Shown: one piece after another, positions 15,966-24,786 of the stretch
Layout of the letters: the number at the start of each line of letters is the position of its first letter
Numbering within the stretch: position 1 is the stretch's first letter
DNA from: Streptomyces ferrugineus
GTDB lineage: Bacteria > Actinomycetota > Actinomycetes > Streptomycetales > Streptomycetaceae
Direction: 5' to 3'
NCBI RefSeq assembly: GCF_015160855.1
Contig: NZ_CP063373.1
Coordinates: 5,456,001 to 5,520,000 of the forward strand
DNA: 64,000 nt
The notes under the pieces: model-generated
What the model saw: only the letters and a program-made list of their open reading frames with translations
Told to the model about the DNA's origin: nothing
The model's database searches: none
Program-made: the position numbers and the translations under genes

Positions 15966-18006
15966 GGCCAAGCCGACCCGGGTGACGGGGCTGCCCCGGT
16001 TGTCCGTGGTCCTCGCCTGCGGGGCGTTCGCGGCCGTCGTCGTGACCGTGGCCGCCGTATGGGCGGGCGGTGGTGCTGCGACCTCGATCCCCGGCATCGA
16101 GGATGCCGGTGCGGTGACCAACTGGGGTCTGCCGGTGGTCCGGACCCTCATGGACACCGCCGCCGTCGCCACCGTGGGCGCCCTGCTGCTCGTGGTCGTT
16201 CTCCTGCCCGGTGGCCGGAAGCTCACCGCGACGCAACTGCGCTATCTCACCTGGGCCGGCGCCGCGGCGGCGCTCTGGGCCGTGGCATCGGCGGCCGCAC
16301 TGGTGTTCACCCTGTCCGATCTGTTCGCCCAGCCGGTGGCGGAGATCCTCTCGCCGACCATCGTGGCGGACTTCGTCAGCACCGATGCCCAGGGCCGTTC
16401 CTACGCCCTGATGGCCGCCACCGCGGGGGTGATCGCCACACTGTGCGTGGGCGTCGGCACCGCCCGCTGGGCCCGCCTCTTGCTCCTGCTCGCCCTGGCC
16501 GGGCTGGTGTCATCCGCCTCCACCGGGCACTCCTCGGCCGCGGGCAACCACGACGCCGCGGTCACCAGCTTGGCCCTGCATCTGGTCGGCGTCGCCGTGT
16601 GGGTCGGCGGGCTGGTCTTCGTCCTGGTCGTCGCCGCGCGCCGCGAGGAGCGGGCGGCGGACGCGGCCCGGCGCTTCAGCCCGCTCACCGCCGGGGCGCT
16701 GCTCGCGGTCGCGGCCAGCGGCCTTGTCAACACCGCCGTCCGACTCCCGTCCCCGGGCGATGTGTTCGCCAGCCGGTACGGGCTGATGGTCGTCGGCAAA
16801 GCGGTGGCGCTGGTCCTGCTCGGCGCCCTCGGCTTCTGGCACCGCCGCCGCACCCTGCCGGCCCTCGCCGACGGCAGGCGGGGCGCGTTCGTACGGCTTG
16901 CGGTCGGTGAACTGCTGCTCATGGCGGTGGCGACGGGGCTCGCCGTGGGCCTGTCGCGCACTCCGGCACCCGGCGCCGAGGACGCTTCCCTGTCGCCCAC
17001 CGAGGAACTGCTGGGTTTCCCGATGCCGCCGCCACTCGGCGACTTCCCGTGGACGCCGCTGTTCACGCAATGGCACTTCGACCCGCTGTTCGGCTTCGGT
17101 ACCGCCACGGCTGCGCTGCTGTACCTGGCAGGTGTCCGGAAGCTGCGCGCCCGTGGTGACAAGTGGCCTGTCGGCCGAACGATTGCGTGGCTGCTGGGCC
17201 TGGCGGTGACCGTCCTGGCGACCATGAGCGGGCTCGCGGTCTACGGCAAGGTGCTGTTCAGCGTGCACATGGGCCAGCACATGATCCTCGCGATGACCGT
17301 GCCGATCCTGCTGGTGCTCGGTGCCCCGGCCACCCTCGCGCTGCGCGCCCTGCCTGCCGCGCCGAAGGGCGAGCCGGACGGTCCGCGCGAGATGCTGATG
17401 AAGCTGCTGCACAGCCGCTATGTGAGGGTGATCTCGAACCCGGTGGTGGCGAGCGTGCTGTTCATCGGCAGCGCCTTCGTCGTCTACTACACGTCGCTGT
17501 TCGAGCAGCTGATGCGCAGCCACCTGGGCCATATGTTCATGCTGGTGCACTTCCTGGCCGTCGGGCTGGTGTTCTTCTGGGTGATCATCGGAATCGATCC
17601 CGGCCCGCGCCGCCCGCCTCACCTCGGGCGGCTGTTCGTGCTCATCCTGACGATGCCGTTCCACTCCTGGTTCAGCATCTCGCTGATGAGCTCCACCGCG
17701 CTGATCGGCGAGGGCTGGTGGTCCCTGCTCGACCGTCCCTGGGTCGCCGAGGCGTTGGACGACCAGTACAACGCGGGCGCGATCGCCTGGGCCACCGGAG
17801 ACATCCCGGTCCTGATCACCACGATCATCCTGGCGATCCAGTGGATCCGCTCCGACCAGCGCGAGGCCCGCCGCATCGACCGGCAGATCGAACGCGGCGA
17901 CGACAACGACCCCCTCGCCGCCTACAACGCCTACCTCGCGAGCCTGCACGCCCGCGACCGACACCCCGGCCAGTCGGCCAGGCCCACCCCCACCGAGGAA
18001 TCATGA
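15955..18006 (+). CDS. CopD-CtaG fusion: copper import and cytochrome oxidase copper assembly
   Basis: A 683-residue polytopic protein. Residues ~15-350 are a CopD-type copper importer with eight or so spans and the typical STGHSSAAGNHDAAVTSLA and LHLVGVAVWVGGL motifs. Residues ~375-660 are a CtaG/caa3 oxidase assembly domain (FTQWHFDPLFG, SVHMGQHMILAMTVPILLVL, HFLAVGLVFFWVIIG, MPFHSWFSISLM). ATG at 15955 overlaps the end of copC by 11 bases. The fusion links periplasmic copper capture to delivery of copper to cytochrome c oxidase. The stop overlaps dsbA (ATGA). Confidence 0.93.
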   Translation: MATEAKPTRVTGLPRLSVVLACGAFAAVVVTVAAVWAGGGAATSIPGIEDAGAVTNWGLPVVRTLMDTAAVATVGALLLVVVLLPGGRKLTATQLRYLTWAGAAAALWAVASAAALVFTLSDLFAQPVAEILSPTIVADFVSTDAQGRSYALMAATAGVIATLCVGVGTARWARLLLLLALAGLVSSASTGHSSAAGNHDAAVTSLALHLVGVAVWVGGLVFVLVVAARREERAADAARRFSPLTAGALLAVAASGLVNTAVRLPSPGDVFASRYGLMVVGKAVALVLLGALGFWHRRRTLPALADGRRGAFVRLAVGELLLMAVATGLAVGLSRTPAPGAEDASLSPTEELLGFPMPPPLGDFPWTPLFTQWHFDPLFGFGTATAALLYLAGVRKLRARGDKWPVGRTIAWLLGLAVTVLATMSGLAVYGKVLFSVHMGQHMILAMTVPILLVLGAPATLALRALPAAPKGEPDGPREMLMKLLHSRYVRVISNPVVASVLFIGSAFVVYYTSLFEQLMRSHLGHMFMLVHFLAVGLVFFWVIIGIDPGPRRPPHLGRLFVLILTMPFHSWFSISLMSSTALIGEGWWSLLDRPWVAEALDDQYNAGAIAWATGDIPVLITTIILAIQWIRSDQREARRIDRQIERGDDNDPLAAYNAYLASLHARDRHPGQSARPTPTEES

Positions 18007-18671
18007 GCAAGATAAAGAAGCAACTGTTCGCCGTCGCGGTCCTCGTGGCCGGATTCGCCGCCGCGATCGGCTCCTACCTGCTCCTCAAGCCGGATGATCG
18101 CGGCAACGGCGGCCTGAACGTACAGCCGGTCGCCGAGGCGAAGGTCCTGCGCGACGACAGCCACCGCCTCAACACCCCGAAGAAGAGCGAACTGACCATC
18201 GTCGAGTTCCTCGACTTCGAGTGCGAGGGGTGCGGTGCGTTCCACCCGGTCGTGGAGAAGCTGCGCGAGGAGTACGGCGACAGGGTCACCTTCGTCGCCC
18301 GCTACTTCCCCATGCCGGGTCACCGCAACGGCGAACTCGCCGCTCGCGCCGCCGAAGCCGCCGCCCAGCAGGGCAAGTTCGAGGAGATGTACGACAAGCT
18401 CTTCACCACCCAGCGGGAGTGGGGCGAGTCGCAGGAGTGGAAGCAGGACGTCTTCCGCGGCTACGCGAAGCAACTCGGCCTGGACATGGGCAAGTTCGAC
18501 GCCGCTCTCGCCGACCCGGAGGTCGCGGGGCGCGTCCAGGACGACCAGCGCGACGGCCTCGGCCTCGGTGTCCAGGGGACGCCGACCTTCTTCGTCGACG
18601 GAGCCAAGGTCGACACCCCGGCCTCCTACGAGGCGTTCAAGGCGCTCATCGACGCCCGGCTGTCCGACTGA
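18003..18671 (+). CDS. DsbA-family thioredoxin-fold protein
   Basis: A 222-residue protein anchored by an N-terminal span (residues 6-27). The exported thioredoxin domain has the redox motif C74-E-G-C77 (FLDFECEGCGAFHPV) and the cis-proline loop GVQGTPTFFVDG. The ATG overlaps the CopD-CtaG stop, so the three genes copC, copD-ctaG and dsbA are one coupled unit. A thiol oxidoreductase here would keep the Cu(A)-site or CopC-like cysteines in the right redox state; that role is inferred from context. Confidence 0.92.
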   Translation: MSKIKKQLFAVAVLVAGFAAAIGSYLLLKPDDRGNGGLNVQPVAEAKVLRDDSHRLNTPKKSELTIVEFLDFECEGCGAFHPVVEKLREEYGDRVTFVARYFPMPGHRNGELAARAAEAAAQQGKFEEMYDKLFTTQREWGESQEWKQDVFRGYAKQLGLDMGKFDAALADPEVAGRVQDDQRDGLGLGVQGTPTFFVDGAKVDTPASYEAFKALIDARLSD

Positions 18672-18689
18672 CGCAGGAGGACGCGCCGT

Positions 18690-19470
18690 GCGCTACCTCA
18701 TCGACCAGGCCCGCGTCTTCCGCGCCCGCGCGGCAGCCCTCGGCCTGGTCCTCGGCTCCAGGCGGAGAACGACAGACCCCCTGCGCCGGGTCACGGCTGC
18801 GGGACACCCATATCCCGGTCCATCCCTCATCCTGGCGGCGGCTTCGGCCCGCCCGCTCTCACCAGCAAGGAGTTCCTCTTGCTCACGTAACACCGTGCCT
18901 GCTCGGCGCGCCGGACCGCGATCGTCGGCGGTCCTGCCATGTAGGGGCGTCGCCGCCGAGCACAAGATCAAGGTGCGGCAGTTGCCGGGCGAGCGCCTGC
19001 TGCGCGCGGCGGGCCTGCCCCCCGGGCGCCGATGTCCGGGTCCGTCGACTGCTGCTGCCGCAGGCGGCACGGGCGATGGACGAGGGCGCGATCGACGCCC
19101 TGATGGTGTTGGGCGGCGTTCCCCTGCCGGCGCTCTCCGCCCTCGACGCCCGGCACCCGTCCGCCTCCTTCCGTCGGCCGACCTCCTCCCCCGCCTGCGC
19201 GCCGGTACGGAACGCTCCGGCTCGGGCCTCGGTGCGGTGACGGGGCCGGCAGGGGCGCGCCGGGGAACGCCCGAGGTGACGACGACCATCGGCGTGGCCA
19301 ACCCCCTCCTGTGCCACCCCGACCTCCCCTCCCCCGTCGCCACCGCCCTCATCGACGTCCTGGTTCGCCGCCGCGCGCCTCGTCCCGACCACAGCTCGGT
19401 CAGCCGAGCGGGCGGGCCGGGGTGCGCTCGGCCGTGCAGTGCGCCCTCCGGCACTTCAAGCCCCCGCCGC
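18690..19470 (+). pseudogene. Frameshifted remnant of a TAXI-family TRAP transporter solute-binding protein
   Basis: Pieces of one protein are spread over frames. HKIKVRQLPGERLLRAAGL (near 18963) is followed in another frame by DVRVRRLLLPQAARAMDEGA and IDALMVLGGVPLPALSALDA (19030-19150), then back in the first frame by PSADLLPRLRAGT and EVTTTIGVANPLLCHPDLPS (19170-19360). The order and wording match the late half of TAXI binding proteins (an acidic GAIDA block, then a TIGVANLL block). The first part (from a GTG at 18690, RYLIDQARVFRARAAALGL) may belong to it or to another lost gene. At least two frameshifts make it non-functional. Confidence 0.7.
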
Positions 19471-19488
19471 TGACCTATCTTGGCCTGC

Positions 19489-19884
19489 ATGCAGGCATAC
19501 ACGATCGGCCAGGCCGCACGGCTGCTCGGCGTCAGTCCGGACACCGCGCGGCGGTGGGCGGACGCGGGGCGGGTGGCGACCCACCGGGACGAGGGCGGCA
19601 GGCGGCTCATCGACGGCAAGGACCTGGCCGCCTTCTCCGTCGAACTCGCGAAGAGCGGGGGCGGCGACGAGGACACCTCCTACACCTCGGTGCGCAACGC
19701 CTTTCCCGGCATCGTCACCGCGATCAAGCTGGGCGACGTGGCGGCCCAGGTGGAGATCCAGGCCGGGCCGCACCGGCTGGTGTCGCTGCTGACGCGGGAG
19801 GCCGTGGAGGAGCTGGGGCTTGAGGTGGGCATGGAGGCCACGGCCCGGGTGAAGTCGACGAACGTGCACATCGACCGCGTGTGA
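19489..19884 (+). CDS. MerR/excisionase-type HTH protein with C-terminal TOBE (molybdate-binding) domain
   Basis: A 131-residue protein. Residues 1-50 are a MerR-like helix-turn-helix (YTIGQAARLLGVSPDTARRW). Residues ~64-131 form a TOBE/Mop domain (TSVRNAFPGIVTAIKLGDV, then VTSLLTREAV-type ending), which binds molybdate. It sits just upstream of modABC in the same direction, so it most likely works as a molybdate-responsive regulator in place of ModE. ATG at 19489 is used; CTATCT at 19475-19480 is a possible -10, which would make the mRNA leaderless. A TTG at 19480 is the alternative start. Confidence 0.88.
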   Translation: MQAYTIGQAARLLGVSPDTARRWADAGRVATHRDEGGRRLIDGKDLAAFSVELAKSGGGDEDTSYTSVRNAFPGIVTAIKLGDVAAQVEIQAGPHRLVSLLTREAVEELGLEVGMEATARVKSTNVHIDRV

Positions 19885-19966
19885 GCGGTGAGGGCTCCGC
19901 CTCCGCTCGCACCCCGCTGGTACAAACGCACATGCCATGCCAGTACACAAATGGTCCGGCTCATGC

Positions 19967-19995
19967 GATGCGACAAGAGACTTTCTCCTCGCATC
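19967..19995. promoter_or_regulatory. Perfect inverted repeat upstream of modA
   Basis: GATGCGA at 19967-19973 and TCGCATC at 19989-19995 are perfect inverted arms 15 bases apart. The repeat lies between the HTH-TOBE gene and modA, just upstream of a possible -10 (TATCAT, 20004-20009). It could be the operator of the HTH-TOBE protein, or a weak terminator for its mRNA. It does not match the enterobacterial ModE box. Confidence 0.45.
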
Positions 19996-20046
19996 TGCGG
20001 CAGTATCATCGGCGCATGTGCACCTACCAGAGGGAGTGGACTGGCC

Positions 20047-20859
20047 ATGACCCGTTCCGTGCGTCGGACCCGCCGGATGATGAAGGTGACCGGCGCGGGC
20101 GCCGCCGCTCTGCTGGGTCTGAGCGCCTGCTCGCCCTCCGGCTCGGAGTCCGCCACTGACTCGGGCTCCGCCTCGGGCGGGCTGTCCGGGCAGGTGACCG
20201 TCTTCGCGGCGGCCTCGCTGAAGGAGAGCTTCACGAAGCTGGGCAAGGTGTTCGAGAAGGAGCACCCGGGCACCGAGGTGACCTTGAGCTTCGGCGGCAG
20301 CGACGCCCTCGCGGCGGGCATCACCGGCGGTGCGCCCGCCGACGTCTTCGCCTCGGCCAGCCCCAGGACCATGAAGGTCGTCACCGATGCGGGGGCCGCC
20401 TCGGGCACGCCGGTCACCTTCGTCCGCAACCGGCTGGAGATCGCGACCCTGCCGGGCAACCCCGGCAAGATCGCTTCCCTGAAGGACCTCACCGACTCGG
20501 GTCTGAAGGTCGTGCTGTGCGACAGGACGGTGCCGTGCGGTGCCGCCGCCCAGAAGGCCCTCGACGCGAGCGGGTTGAAGCTGACGCCGGTCTCCTACGA
20601 GGAGGACGTCAAGTCCGCGCTGAACAAGGTGGTGCTGAAGGAGGCCGACGCGGCGGTCGTGTACCGGACCGACGTGCAGGCGGCGGGTGACAAGGTGGCG
20701 GGCGTGGAGTTCCCCGAGTCGGCCGACGCCGTCAACGACTACCCGATCACCGTGCTCAAGGAGTCCCAGAACGCCGGGGCGGCCAAGGCGTTCGTGTCGC
20801 TGGTGAGGTCCGCCGAGGGCCGGCAGGTCCTGGCCGAGTCAGGGTTCCTGAAGCCGTGA
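20047..20859 (+). CDS. modA: Molybdate ABC transporter substrate-binding lipoprotein ModA
   Basis: A 270-residue lipoprotein. The basic signal (MTRSVRRTRRMM) leads to the lipobox GLSAC. The mature protein begins LSGQVTVFAAASLKESFTKL, the hallmark first strand of ModA with the conserved AAASL, followed by FGGSDALAAGITGGAPADVF and the late ADAAVVYRTDVQAA block. It captures molybdate or tungstate outside the membrane and delivers it to ModBC. ATG at 20047 follows GGGAGTGG. Its TGA overlaps the modB start (GTGA). Confidence 0.96.
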   Translation: MTRSVRRTRRMMKVTGAGAAALLGLSACSPSGSESATDSGSASGGLSGQVTVFAAASLKESFTKLGKVFEKEHPGTEVTLSFGGSDALAAGITGGAPADVFASASPRTMKVVTDAGAASGTPVTFVRNRLEIATLPGNPGKIASLKDLTDSGLKVVLCDRTVPCGAAAQKALDASGLKLTPVSYEEDVKSALNKVVLKEADAAVVYRTDVQAAGDKVAGVEFPESADAVNDYPITVLKESQNAGAAKAFVSLVRSAEGRQVLAESGFLKP

Positions 20860-21740
20860 CCTCCTCGTCCCCGGGCAGAGCCGACGCCACGGACACCCTC
20901 ACCGGTGGCCCGCGGCGCGGCCGCGTCCGCTTCCGCAGCGACCGTACCGGCCCGCGTGGGCGCGGCGGTGCCCCGCTGCCCCTGCTGCTGCCCGCGCTGA
21001 TCGGTCTGGCCTTCCTCGTTCTGCCGCTCGTCGCCCTGCTGATCCGGGCCCCGTGGCGCAGCATGCCCGACCTGCTGACCAGCTCCGAGGTGTGGGAGGC
21101 GCTGCGGCTGTCCCTGGTGTGCGCGACGGCGGCGACCGCGGTGAGCCTGGTGATCGGGGTGCCGCTGGCCTGGCTGCTGGCCCGGGTGGAGTTCCCGGGG
21201 CGTGGTCTCGTACGGGCCCTCGTCACACTGCCGCTCGTGCTGCCGCCGGTGGTCGGGGGTGTGGCGCTGCTGATGGCGCTGGGCCGCAACGGCGTCGTGG
21301 GCAGGTGGCTGGACGACTGGTTCGGGCTCACGCTGCCGTTCACCACGGCGGGCGTGGTGGTGGCGGAGGCGTTCGTGGCGATGCCCTTCCTCGTCATCAG
21401 CGTGGAGGGCACCCTGCGCGCCGCCGATCCGCGCTACGAGGAGGCCGCCACGACCCTGGGCGCCTCCCGCTTCACCGCGTTCCGCCGGGTCACCCTGCCG
21501 CTGATCGCCCCCGGCATCGCGGCCGGCGCCGTCCTCGCCTGGGCCCGGGCGCTCGGCGAGTTCGGTGCGACGATCACTTTCGCCGGCAACTTCCCGGGCC
21601 GTACCCAGACCATGCCCCTCGCCGTCTACCTCGCCCTCCAGAACGACCCGGAGGCGGCGATCGCGCTCAGCCTGGTGCTGCTCGCCGTGTCGATCGCGGT
21701 GCTGGCGGGGTTGCGTGACCGATGGATGACCGCCTCATGA
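20856..21740 (+). CDS. modB: Molybdate ABC transporter permease ModB
   Basis: A 294-residue inner-membrane protein with an Arg/Gly-rich N-terminal extension of ~40 residues and about six spans. The permease EAA loop is EEAATTLGASRFTAFRRVTL near residue 190, with GEFGATITFAGNFPGRTQTM afterwards, as in ModB/CysT-type permeases. The GTG at 20856 overlaps the modA stop and the end overlaps modC, so translation of modABC is coupled. Confidence 0.95.
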   Translation: MTSSSPGRADATDTLTGGPRRGRVRFRSDRTGPRGRGGAPLPLLLPALIGLAFLVLPLVALLIRAPWRSMPDLLTSSEVWEALRLSLVCATAATAVSLVIGVPLAWLLARVEFPGRGLVRALVTLPLVLPPVVGGVALLMALGRNGVVGRWLDDWFGLTLPFTTAGVVVAEAFVAMPFLVISVEGTLRAADPRYEEAATTLGASRFTAFRRVTLPLIAPGIAAGAVLAWARALGEFGATITFAGNFPGRTQTMPLAVYLALQNDPEAAIALSLVLLAVSIAVLAGLRDRWMTAS

Positions 21741-22852
21741 CCGACCTCGACAAGACCACGGGAGCCGCGGGAGCGGCGGGAGCGGCCCTCGGGGCCTCCG
21801 CACCACCGCCAGGGAGCGGGCTCGACGCGCGCCTGGTCGTCGAGCGCGCTTCGTTCCGCCTCGACGTGGCGCTCAGGGCGGCGCCCGGTGACGTGGTCGC
21901 GCTGCTCGGCCCGAACGGGGCGGGCAAGACGACCGCCCTGCGGGCCCTCGCCGGTCTCGTCCCGATGTCCGGCGGTCATCTGCGGCTGGACGGCGCGGAG
22001 TTGGACCGTACCCGGCCGGAGTCCCGCCCCGTCGGGGTCGTCTTCCAGGACTACTTGCTCTTCCCGCACCTGTCCGCGCTGGACAACGTCGCCTTCGGGC
22101 CGCGCTGTCACGGCGCCACCAAGGCGCAGGCCCGCGCCCAGGCCGCCGAGTGGCTGGGGCGCATGGGTCTGGCCGGGCACGCCGGGAGCAAGCCGCGCGG
22201 GCTGTCCGGTGGTCAGGCGCAGCGCGTGGCCCTCGCCCGTGCGCTGGCCACCCATCCGCGCCTGCTACTGCTCGACGAGCCGCTCGCCGCGCTCGACGCC
22301 CGGACCCGGCTCGACGTCCGCGCCCAGTTGCGCCGTCATCTGGCGGACTTCGAGGCGGTCGCCGTACTCGTCACGCACGATCCGCTGGACGCGATGGTCC
22401 TGGCCGACCGGCTGGTCGTCGTCGAGGACGGCCACGTCGTCCAGGAGGGCACGCCGTCCGACATCGCCCGCCATCCGCGCACCGACTACATCGCGCACCT
22501 GGTCGGCCTCAACCTCTACCGGGGCGAGGCCGAGGGGCACACGGTCCGCGTCGACGGCGGCCCCGCGATCACGACCACGGAGGATCTCGCCGGCCCGGTC
22601 TTCGTCGCCTTCCCGCCCGGCGCGGTCACCCTGCACCGGGAGCGACCCACCGGATCCAGCGCCCGCAACCTGTGGCGCTTGGAGGTGGTCGGTCTGGAGA
22701 CGCACGGCGACCAGATCCGCGCCGACCTCACCGGCGAACTGCCCCTGGCCGCCGACCTCACCACCATCGCCGCCGCCGAACTCGACCTGCGCCCCGGAGC
22801 CACAGTCTGGGCGTCGGTCAAGGCGGCCCAGACACACGCCTACCCCGCGTGA
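21737..22852 (+). CDS. modC: Molybdate ABC transporter ATPase ModC with TOBE domain
   Basis: A 371-residue ATPase. Walker A is LLGPNGAGKTTALRALAG, the Q-loop is GVVFQDYLLFPHL, the signature is LSGGQAQRVALARALA, and Walker B is LLLLDEPLAALDA followed by VLVTHDPLDAMV. Residues ~290-365 are a TOBE domain that senses molybdate. The ATG at 21737 overlaps the modB TGA; an in-frame ATG at 21722 is also possible. An Ala/Gly-rich N-terminal leader of ~30 residues precedes the core. Confidence 0.95.
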   Translation: MTDLDKTTGAAGAAGAALGASAPPPGSGLDARLVVERASFRLDVALRAAPGDVVALLGPNGAGKTTALRALAGLVPMSGGHLRLDGAELDRTRPESRPVGVVFQDYLLFPHLSALDNVAFGPRCHGATKAQARAQAAEWLGRMGLAGHAGSKPRGLSGGQAQRVALARALATHPRLLLLDEPLAALDARTRLDVRAQLRRHLADFEAVAVLVTHDPLDAMVLADRLVVVEDGHVVQEGTPSDIARHPRTDYIAHLVGLNLYRGEAEGHTVRVDGGPAITTTEDLAGPVFVAFPPGAVTLHRERPTGSSARNLWRLEVVGLETHGDQIRADLTGELPLAADLTTIAAAELDLRPGATVWASVKAAQTHAYPA

Positions 22853-22903
22853 CGAGGTTCCGGCAGGTGCGGACTTCACCGGGCTACGGTGAGCCTCCCA
22901 GCA

Positions 22904-22916
22904 CCCCCAAAGGGGG
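22904..22916. other. Short C5-AAA-G5 hairpin between modC and molbindin
   Basis: CCCCCAAAGGGGG forms a five-pair stem with a three-base loop in the 94-base gap after modC. No U-run follows. It might mark partial termination or stabilise the modABC mRNA before the molbindin gene. Confidence 0.3.
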
Positions 22917-22946
22917 CACATCGCACATTCTGTGAGGCGTACGACC

Positions 22947-23366
22947 ATGAGCCTGAGCATCCGCAACCAGATCCCCGGCACCGTCACCTCCGTCACTGCG
23001 GGGGAGGCCATGGCGACGGTCAGGATCCGCCTCGACGGCGGCCAGGACGTCACCGCCGCCATCACCCTGGACGCCGTCAGGGACCTGGGCCTCGCCGCGG
23101 GCTCCACCGTGCGCGCCCTGGTCAAGGCCACGGAGGTCGCGCTGGCCACCGGCCCGGTTGAGGGGCTGTCCATCCGCAACCGGCTGCCCGGCACCGTGCT
23201 CGAGGTCGCGGCGGGGGCCGCGATGGCCTCGGTGCGGGTCTCGGTCGACGGCGGTGAGGTGACGGCCGCGATCACCAAGGACGCGGTCGGCGAGCTCGGC
23301 CTCGCGGCGGGGTCCGCCGTCACCGTCCTGTTCAAGTCGACCGAGGTCTCGCTCGCCACCGGATGA
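22947..23366 (+). CDS. Double-TOBE molybdopterin/molybdate-binding protein (molbindin)
   Basis: A 139-residue protein made of two Mop/TOBE repeats: residues ~1-68 start LSIRNQIPGTVTSVTAGEAM and residues ~73-139 start LSIRNRLPGTVLEVAAGAAM. The repeats are about 70% alike by eye, so they arose by duplication. Molbindins store molybdate as oligomers in the cytoplasm. ATG at 22947 was chosen; a GTG at 22932 would add five residues. It follows modC by 94 bases in the same direction and is probably part of the same regulon. Confidence 0.92.
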   Translation: MSLSIRNQIPGTVTSVTAGEAMATVRIRLDGGQDVTAAITLDAVRDLGLAAGSTVRALVKATEVALATGPVEGLSIRNRLPGTVLEVAAGAAMASVRVSVDGGEVTAAITKDAVGELGLAAGSAVTVLFKSTEVSLATG

Positions 23367-23406
23367 GGCCGAGGGAACTGCACGAGGCCCTCCCGGGCCC
23401 CCTCTC

Positions 23407-24786
23407 TCATCCCTCTGCCGACTCCAGCCACTTCTGGCCGCCGAGTGGGAACTCGTATGCCGGACGCCCGTTGTTGCCGCTGGTCCGGAACGGCTTCCCG
23501 TTGTCCTTGACGACGAGCGTGCCGTGCCGGTCGCCGCTGGACCAGGCCAGCTCCAGATACCAGCTCACGTCGTACGCCGAGGCGTCGGCCGTGATCTTCA
23601 GGACCTCCGGATCGGACTCGCTCACCTTGAGCGGGAAGTCCCGCTGCCCGGCCCCGGCCACGACCGTGGGCCGCGCTCCGTCGAGCGCCACGCTGAAGGG
23701 CCGGGTCGGCACATCGCCGCCGCAGCCGACGCCCATCACGTAGTCGTTCCAGGCCAGGGGCGTGTCCCTGGCGACCACCCGGACCTTCAGGCTGTCGAGG
23801 ACCACCGTCTCCCGCCCCGTCCCTTGAACGGTCAGCGTCACCAACTGCTGCCCCGCCGACACCGCCTTGTACGCCCCGACCCAGGCCGGCGCGTCCTGCT
23901 CCACCGGGGGCGGGCCGACCTCCGTCGCGGGCCGGTCCACGAGGTAGTGCTGGGAGCACGGGCCCTCCCAGCTGTAGGGACGGGTGTTCACGGTCAGTGG
24001 AGGCTTGGCGTCCGGCCGGTCGGCGGAGCCCGCTCCGGCGCCGGGCGCGCTCTTCGTCGCAGTGGCGGAGGGCGACGGGGAGTCGGGGCCGCCGGGCTCG
24101 GCGTTCTTCGAGGGGGATGCCGACGTGCGGGGCCCGTCCTTCGTCGGCTGAGCCGAGGCGTCCTTGGAGGCGGCGGCCCCGACGGGGCTGCCGCGGCCGT
24201 CGTCGCCCTGATGTCCACCCGAAGGCAGAGTCAACGCCAGGGCGACGGCGCCGAGCACGACGGCCACGCCGACACCGGCCAGGACGGCGGTACGGCGGCG
24301 AAGACGCCGGGGACGTCCGGCGGGGATGGTGGGCCGGGCGGGGCCCGGAGTATCGGCGGGCGCGAACTCGGCCACCGGTGCACCGGGCCCGACCGCCGTC
24401 TCCTCGGAGGGGACTTGGGCGTCCCCCTGCCCGGCCGCCCCGGCATCCGCGTCCCCCTGCCCGGCCGCCCCGGCATCCTGGGAAGCCGAAGCGGCCGCCT
24501 CCCCCGCCCCCTTCCTCCCCCGCAACGCATCCGCCAGCACCCACCGCCGATGCAGCTCCACCAGCTCCTCCGGCGCGGCCTTGCACAGCCGCGCCAGCCG
24601 CTCCACGGGCGCGTAGTCGGTGGGGACGGCATCCCCGTTGCAGTACCGGTGCAGCGTCGACGTGCTCATGTGCAGTCGCTTGCCGAGGACGCCGTAGCTG
24701 AGCCCCGAGCGGTCCTTCAACTGCCGCAGAAGCGCCGCGAAGTCGGCCGCCGCAGTGCCTTCCGACACCGTTCCTCCATCCCCCAT
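23407..24786 (-). CDS. Membrane protein with cytoplasmic Xre-like HTH and extracytoplasmic domain
   Basis: A 459-residue protein. Residues ~10-85 are an Xre-type HTH (FAALLRQLKDRSGLSYGVLG, TLHRYCNGDAVP). A charged linker with two copies of AGQGDADAGAAGQGDAQ-like repeat leads to one membrane span near residue 180 (AVLAGVGVAVVLGAVALAL). The outer part has a Ser/Pro/Lys-rich stalk and a ~190-residue domain starting CSQHYLVDRPATEVGPPP and containing VGCGGDVPTRPF. Such proteins could sense the envelope and bind DNA, but this is unproven. ATG at 24786 is used; GTG at 24768 after GGAGG is an alternative. Confidence 0.85.
   Translation of the reverse strand: MGDGGTVSEGTAAADFAALLRQLKDRSGLSYGVLGKRLHMSTSTLHRYCNGDAVPTDYAPVERLARLCKAAPEELVELHRRWVLADALRGRKGAGEAAASASQDAGAAGQGDADAGAAGQGDAQVPSEETAVGPGAPVAEFAPADTPGPARPTIPAGRPRRLRRRTAVLAGVGVAVVLGAVALALTLPSGGHQGDDGRGSPVGAAASKDASAQPTKDGPRTSASPSKNAEPGGPDSPSPSATATKSAPGAGAGSADRPDAKPPLTVNTRPYSWEGPCSQHYLVDRPATEVGPPPVEQDAPAWVGAYKAVSAGQQLVTLTVQGTGRETVVLDSLKVRVVARDTPLAWNDYVMGVGCGGDVPTRPFSVALDGARPTVVAGAGQRDFPLKVSESDPEVLKITADASAYDVSWYLELAWSSGDRHGTLVVKDNGKPFRTSGNNGRPAYEFPLGGQKWLESAEG
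24430..24478. repeat. Two-copy ~24-base direct repeat inside the HTH membrane-protein gene
   Basis: The block beginning CCCCTGCCCGGCCGCC and ending GGCATC occurs twice in tandem with only a few bases between copies. It stays in frame and codes for the repeated Ala/Gly/Asp/Gln linker. This is a local duplication likely to vary in copy number between strains. Confidence 0.7.

Noticed and set aside
14100..16226. 708-codon minus-strand open frame
   Set aside because: It overlaps the copC and copD genes in antisense and is Ser/Arg/Gly-rich without motif; typical shadow of high-GC coding DNA.
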